Below are positions 59,206 to 64,000 of a DNA stretch of 64,000 bases, one piece after another. Source of the stretch: Cerrena zonata (Eukaryota; Basidiomycota; Agaricomycetes; Polyporales; Cerrenaceae); NCBI GenBank assembly GCA_038087015.1, contig JASBNA010000007.1:1054001-1118000 (forward strand), in the 5' to 3' direction. Each line of letters begins with the position of its first letter. Within the stretch, counting starts at the first letter, position 1. The notes under the pieces were generated by a model. That model did not search any database. It saw only the letters and a list, made by a program, of their open reading frames with translations, and had not been told where the DNA came from. Position numbers and translations under genes: made by a program.

Positions 59206-61159
59206 CTATGTGGCATGGACTGGCTGAGCGCCGGCATAACTGCTGAGACGTTTCGCAGCAAGGAATGCAGGAAGATCTTGATCTTGCATACGCAAGCAGT
59301 CGATAGGGAACAAGCCTCGAGCGTTACCGCTGAGCTTCTCAGCGTACGCCCAACCATCATCGAACCGTCTCCGTACCCTGACCTGGTCCCCGGGTGCGAC
59401 CGCCATTTCGTCACTCATCGTCGGAACGAAGGGCCGCCGAATGATTTCCACTGGAGCAAAATGGTCTTCGTTACTAGGGTCAGTGTGAATGGTGGTCATG
59501 TGAGAATCGCAACTGGTGAAATCTGCGAAAGGGTTGACAGCTTGACTCTCGGCGGTGTAGTAATCGTCGTTGGATAGGGTATCCATGGAAGAATGTGAAG
59601 GAGGAGGACGGAGAGTCGATTGTGACTGCTTGGAAGAGAGGATTGCATCAGAACGACGCTTCAATTCGTCGTTAGGTGGTTTAGGGAATGACCAAGACTC
59701 TGTTGGAGAGAATGGTCGGACTGAGATGGGTGAAGGGAAGGCCATGTCAGGGAGCAAGCCACTTCCGGGTTTCAAGGTCGCACTATCAGGTACTGTAACG
59801 TACTGAGACATTTGCGACTGTGAGCGGCTTTGAGATTCGAGGGCGGAATGGAGACTAGCTGCTTCGCTCTCGGTCAAGCTGGTGCGGATAATAGGTGATG
59901 GTGGATGGTCTGATGGATGAGCAGCAGTAGGGACGGTGATAAATACCGTAGGAGAAACAGCATCCTTCATGGTCATATCGGGTGCGGTAGGGAGCGGAGG
60001 TGGTGACCATGAACCATCGAATGGAACATCACTTGGAGATACTGGTCTATGACCTTGGTCATATGTTGTACCAAAGCTGCTCCTATGTGAAATTCGATTC
60101 TGGGTGAAGTAACCGTCGCCACTGCTGGCAGGTTCAGCGGAGTAGTAATTTCCACTTTGGAACCATCGCCTTCGCCGCGCGACACGCTTTGACCTGTAGC
60201 ATTTGCGAGCGACGAAGAAGAAAATGACGAGTCCTAGCAAGGAAGCGACTACCGCGATCGCAATGATGGCACCCTTCGAGAGGCCGTGGTGCCCGGAATC
60301 AGTCGATAGCGTTCCCTGTCCCCCACCATCAGTCCCACCGCCGTCTGAGCCGCCCCCTGAGCCTGAGGTGCTCTGTGATGAAGAGCCGGAACGTGTTACA
60401 GATGAAAAAGAACCAGAAGTCGATGCACCAGCATAACTTGCAGAAGACGAATTACCAAAAACGTTAGGATCATCCTGTACATTCATTGCTTGAACGTTAG
60501 GGGAAGTTGTTGCCTGCGGTAGACCAGTATCGTTGGCATTGGATCCCGAGGGGATACTCGAGGCACCAGATTGGTTCGGAGAAACGGTACGAGATGGTGA
60601 AGTAGCACCTAAAGTCGGAGAAATCGTTCACATATTGAGAACCGAGGAGAATATCTGTTGGATTAGAATAATTACCTGAAGCACTACTTTGGGAGCTCGC
60701 GCTGCCACTTCCGTTCCCGCTGCTGTTGTTCCCAGTGGAAGAACCGTTGCTATTGGAACTTCCACTGCCTCCACTGCTGTTGTCCCCACTAGTGCCGCTC
60801 CCGCTAGTGTCCCCACCGCTAGTAGTCCCCCCACTAGTAGTCCCTCCATTGTTGCTGCCATTGGAAGTGCTACCGCCAGAGCTTGTAGTAGTAGGAGTAT
60901 TAGCTTGTGTTGGGGATTGTGTAGCCACAGTTGCAGCCGTAGTTGTTGCAGCAGCAGTCGTAGTCGTACCGGGACCACCAATCAAGGGGGTGATTAGAGG
61001 TGCTAGTAGCGAACCGATCACAGGTATCGTCGGGAGATTTACAGGTAGTTCGATGAGAGGCTTTGAGGGGTTACCGAGGTTAATTTCGATGAGAGCTCTT
61101 TCCTCCAGATGCCTTTCGCGGTGTACACGTCGCATTTTCATAGAGTCAGAATCGTGCAT
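59206..61159 (-). CDS. Transmembrane protein with Gly/Ser stalk and C-terminal SH3 domain
   Basis: Predicted plasma-membrane protein with an SH3 domain in its cytoplasmic tail, like fungal Fus1/Sho1-type scaffolds. The N-terminus (MHDSDSMKMRRVHRERHLEE) has no signal peptide. A hydrophobic patch LPVNLPTIPVIGSLLAPLIT follows, then a long Gly/Ser/Thr-rich stalk with imperfect GGTTSGG-type repeats. One intron at about 60608-60675 (GSASSQSSASG to ATSPSRTVSP) is needed. The membrane helix AIIAIAVVASLLGLVIFFFV is followed by basic RKCYRSKRVARRRRW. The tail is Ser/Pro-rich. The C-terminal SH3 includes GDQVRVRRRFDDGWAYAEK and LSGNARGLFPIDCLRM. No catalytic domain. Scaffold role in polarity or wall sensing is inferred. 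It may bind proline-rich partners. The SH3 is well supported. Confidence 0.82.
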
Positions 61160-61564
61160 ATCGACACGATCGTAAGTTAGGGGTATACTGGATCAAAGGA
61201 GTGTGGGGCGTCGATTCGAGGACGAATGACGAGGAGGAGGGGAGCGACTGCGTGAACGAGCTCAACAAGGTTGAGAGGAAAGAGACCCAGGGCAATACAA
61301 GGTCACCATCACCAGCTCAAAGGAATCCAAGCACGCTGAGAAGCGAACGGTATCTCGTGCGCACCAGCTTGATCAAGCATTAGCGCTTTTTAGAAGCCGG
61401 CTAATTGAATCAACACAATTGCTGAATCATTTAACAAACCTCATTTCTCCGCAAAGAGTAGTTTCACTAGTGGGAGAAGCTAGCTGGAATATTAAATGTC
61501 ATTAAGCTATCTTCAACTTTGCCCTGAACATATGTGTAGGATATACAAAGAGCAGCTTGAGTAC
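61160..61564. other. SH3-gene promoter region
   Basis: 405 bp upstream of the SH3 gene start and left of the inverted-repeat element. No other feature seen. Confidence 0.4.
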
Positions 61565-61597
61565 TGAGTGACTTCCCGTAGGAAATTTAGAGACAAC
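61565..61597 (+). repeat. Left terminal inverted repeat of MITE
   Basis: Begins TGAGTGACTTCCCGTAGG. Pairs with 62187-62219; 31 of 33 positions agree, the differences being two A-to-G changes after CCGTAGG. Confidence 0.85.
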
Positions 61598-62186
61598 GTT
61601 TCTAAATCTTGGGTTGTGACCTGGTGTGACAGACGCCCATATCCAAACCGTGGGCACACACATCATCAATTTAGCGTCGAGTTTAGAGGCAATTTTAGAG
61701 GCATCGCTCTCATGTTGGACATAGTGCCATGGTAGTGGAGACTCTATCATTTTGCACTTGAATTTCTGGTTATTTCTCAGCACTATTCGACAGCAATGAA
61801 TTTCGTGTGCACGAAACCCTTGTAAGACGATGAGATTATGAGGAGAGTGCCTCAATGGAATCGGAGGGATCGTCATCGAGCTGTTGACCACGTAAGCGAC
61901 GAGCAACATTTGCCGCGCATTGAATAATTATGCACCACCCGTATTACCATTTTGGGCTGTGCAATCTGAGATATGGGCGGTAAACTCACGCGAGCTTGCC
62001 TAATGGAGGTCGAACGCAATTTAGAGAGACGGTTTGGAATCTGGAGAGGGGGTCGTACCCACCTTCCAGATTTTGGGCGCTCGTTCATGAGAGCAATATT
62101 GCGCAGTGATTTGGAAGCGGCTCAAGTCACGTCGTAATTTCAGATTGTCACGCTGATGGAGAAATTTGGAGCAGATTGTCTCTAAA

Positions 62187-62219
62187 GTTGTCTCTAAATC
62201 CCCTACGGGAAGTCACTCA
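62187..62219 (-). repeat. Right terminal inverted repeat of MITE
   Basis: Reverse complement begins TGAGTGACTTCCCGTAGG, matching the left end at 61565-61597. A further TTTAGAGACAA-like copy lies just inside at about 62176-62186. Confidence 0.85.
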
Positions 62220-63058
62220 CTTACTCGATTTCGTTGAAACCGGCGGCATAGAGTTCGATCGAGGCAAAACATGTGTTTAATTCACACGTTCGGCGAATAT
62301 TCGCAGACCTCGAGGCCGTGGCTCGCACAGAGGCAGTAAATACTCCCAAACTGGAGCCAGTAAGGTGGTGCGGTTCACACAAGCAAACGAAAACACGTCG
62401 TGGCTGCTCCAGATGCCTTGACGATGAGGAGATGGGCGACGTAAATAACCATCAAACGTGGACTGAAGTCTGTTTAAGTGTGCTCAACTTGACAGTGTGT
62501 TTGATGATGGGAACAGCGAGGGTCACCGTGACCCGCTTTTTCTCAGTACCAAAGAAGGGCTGAGCGGTGATAAGTGCTGAGAGTCAGAAAGAGATGGGAT
62601 ATCATGGTTTGTCAATTCTGTCAAGAAAAGCCAGTGTCGGCTAAGTGACTGTCGATGACGTAGTTGATTGTTGTTCGGTACACAAGTCTTGTCGCTAGAA
62701 ACAATAAATATCAGCCCCACTCTTGTCTTCGAATGCGTGTTCCAACGTGCGTGTTTCGTCATTTAATGACATAACATCCTTATCTCTCGATCAAAGGAGT
62801 GACGCAAGACATCAAATCAGTCATTGAACGGAAAGGCGAGAGGCTAGCGTGTACTCACTACATACGCGATAGGTACGCGATTATACTACGTCATTGTCTT
62901 CTTAACTAGCGGTGAGGATTTGAACATTCACGGCTTGATGGTCTTGTACGTTGCTTGTACGTATTATCTCATCCATGAAGCTGGCAACAGAGACCGTATC
63001 TAAAGTCGTTATGCTGTTGGGAAACAACGAGCTCATTGACGAATGGCTAATATTCGCA
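62220..63058. other. Intergenic, no supported gene
   Basis: 840 bp right of the inverted-repeat element. Frames at 62273-62563 (plus) and 62523-62762 (minus) have no domain or plausible splicing. Confidence 0.4.
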
Positions 63059-64000
63059 TCAGATAGGCACAAAGTCACCCCGGTCATTGACTGAAGGTGA
63101 AGGATAACCTACCGGTCGTGTATGTATGCTGTAATGAGCAAACTCTCGGCGGAATGCAAAGTTTGAGAAGAGACTTGTCGTTCGCTTTCTGTCTCGTATA
63201 TTTTGGACACGCCAAATAAACGTAGGACCTGATCCTCCCAAGTCCTCGAAGAGTTGAGAGTTTGTGCATATTACAATGAACGTAATATTCGACCAACCAA
63301 GGAGGTTTGCGGGGTACCTAATATTGGATCCACGAGCATAATAAAACACAAGCCCCTGTCACTATATTAGAAGGGTTCCAACATAGGTCGTATTCGAGTC
63401 ATGAGCTAAAGATAATCGGAGAATGTGTTCACACATACCCTTACATTGTCCGACGGAACGGCGTGGTAGGATGTGTGAGTAACAGCTCAATTAACTTAAA
63501 GCAATGGGGATGTGGAGTAGTGGTGACAGCTGATTACCTTCAAGTGAATGATATCGACGAGTTTTAGCGGGCCGCGGTATAGACTTTGCAATACCTTATG
63601 GCCTTTGAGAAAACATTATGAGAAAGAGGAGCCACTTGTATGAATTGAGTAATTAAAAGGCTTACTGGTATCTCGATGAGTGGCACTGCAGCTCCACGCA
63701 CGCGCGAAGAAATAGCGCTAACAGTTAACTTAATCATACCTGTGGGGCAGAACAGTACAACGGGCTCCAATCTCTTTCAAACCTATCTTAGAAGCAATCG
63801 TAAAGAGGGCACAATTATTGACAGACGCCGTTCTTGTTCGGAGGTAGAGCTACATCATGCCACAATACCTTGATCGAACCCCGCCAACTCCTTACGTGGT
63901 TCCTCGCCCGAGAACCACAGCGGAATAGCGAAGGTCAATAGATACGGGGGGCAAACGCCAGGGGCATGGGGCCGGCCACGAGACTTCGCAGCAACGGGGA
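63059..64000 (-). pseudogene. Possible partial or degraded gene at the window edge
   Basis: Weak coding-like pieces on the minus strand, divided by many stops. These include SVNNCALFTIASKIGLKEIG (about 63760-63820), RVRGAAVPLIEIP (about 63670-63710) next to GTAAGC, VLQSLYRGPLKLVDIIHL (about 63540-63600) next to GTAATC, LLLTHPTTPFRRTM near 63430-63475, and RYPANLLGWSNITFIVICTN near 63270-63330. Several abut plausible donors or acceptors, which suggests a multi-exon gene running in from the right, but some required introns would be only about 22 nt and I could not chain the exons. It may be a real unusual gene, a decayed copy, or chance. I do not recognise the family. Confidence 0.25.

Larger units (their letters stand above)
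61565..62219. mobile_element. MITE-like element with 33-bp terminal inverted repeats
   Basis: A 655-bp unit bounded by near-perfect inverted repeats. The left end (61565-61597) begins TGAGTGACTTCCCGTAGG and ends TTTAGAGACAAC; the right end (62187-62219) is its reverse complement with 2 mismatches in 33 positions. The outer flanks carry a looser extension (GAGTA on the left, TACTC on the right). Subterminal repeats of TTTAGAGACA/TTTAGAGGCA/TTTAGAGAGAC occur inside on both arms. The interior frames (135 and 71 codons) show no transposase motif, so the element is non-autonomous. No clean target-site duplication is seen. Confidence 0.8.

Noticed and set aside
1..64000. CRISPR arrays, bacterial operons, secondary-metabolite cluster
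   Set aside because: No direct-repeat array, no polycistronic spacing and no backbone synthase gene. The genes are ordinary eukaryotic housekeeping, signalling and secreted proteins.

Overview
This window comes from a filamentous basidiomycete, most likely an agaricomycete mushroom. Nearly every gene is cut by GT-AG introns of about 50-90 nt, the gene density is fungal, and two agaricomycete-expanded families are present (a FunK1-type kinase and a DUF6535 membrane protein). Gene ends below were placed by translating both strands and following splice sites by eye, so individual introns may be off where I say so.

Layout, left to right. 0.3-2.6 kb: FunK1-type kinase (-). 4.3 kb: tRNA-Val(AAC) (+). 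5.5-9.0 kb: Rax1-like RGS/transmembrane protein (-). 12.4 kb: a second, identical tRNA-Val(AAC) in inverted orientation (-). 13.8-17.3 kb: 2-oxoglutarate dehydrogenase E1 (-), head to head with a class III CoA-transferase (+, 17.6-19.8 kb). 20.8-23.1 kb: DUF6535 protein (+). 23.6-26.0 kb: PPPDE-thioredoxin-PUL protein (+), converging on a complete Argonaute (-, 26.1-30.0 kb). 30.5-33.0 kb: carnitine acetyltransferase (+). 33.4-34.8 kb: mitochondrial carrier (+). 37.4-38.8 kb: Ser/Ala-stalk single-pass membrane protein (+). 41.7-44.3 kb: HEAT-like protein with a PTS1-type end, probably peroxin Pex8 (+). 45.5-46.3 kb: small secreted fungalysin-propeptide-like protein (+). 47.2-47.8 kb: DUF427 protein (-). 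48.2-49.6 kb: Erg26-like sterol 4-alpha-carboxylate 3-dehydrogenase (-), with tRNA-Glu(CTC) in its promoter. 50.0-51.4 kb: eIF3i (-). 51.9-54.6 kb: protein kinase (-). 55.1-56.5 kb: NTA1-like amidohydrolase (+). 56.9-58.3 kb: secreted, probably GPI-anchored protein (+). 59.2-61.2 kb: SH3/transmembrane protein (-). 61.6-62.2 kb: MITE-like element. 62.2-64.0 kb: mostly unassigned.

Functional themes. Several genes concern acyl-CoA and organelle metabolism: KGD1 and the CoA-transferase share a 300-bp divergent promoter and both handle succinyl-CoA or its precursors; the carnitine acetyltransferase carries both a mitochondrial-type leader and a C-terminal AKL; the Pex8 candidate ends in SRL. The Argonaute keeps all four slicer residues, and no Dicer or RdRP gene is in the window. 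I saw no gene-cluster-scale new system. The most unusual observations are structural: a 3-nt microexon in Argonaute, a start codon isolated in its own exon in eIF3i, a frameshift or cryptic intron exactly at the STS motif of the carnitine acetyltransferase, dual-start organelle leaders, a kinase with a long acidic activation-segment insert, and a 655-bp element with 33-bp terminal inverted repeats.
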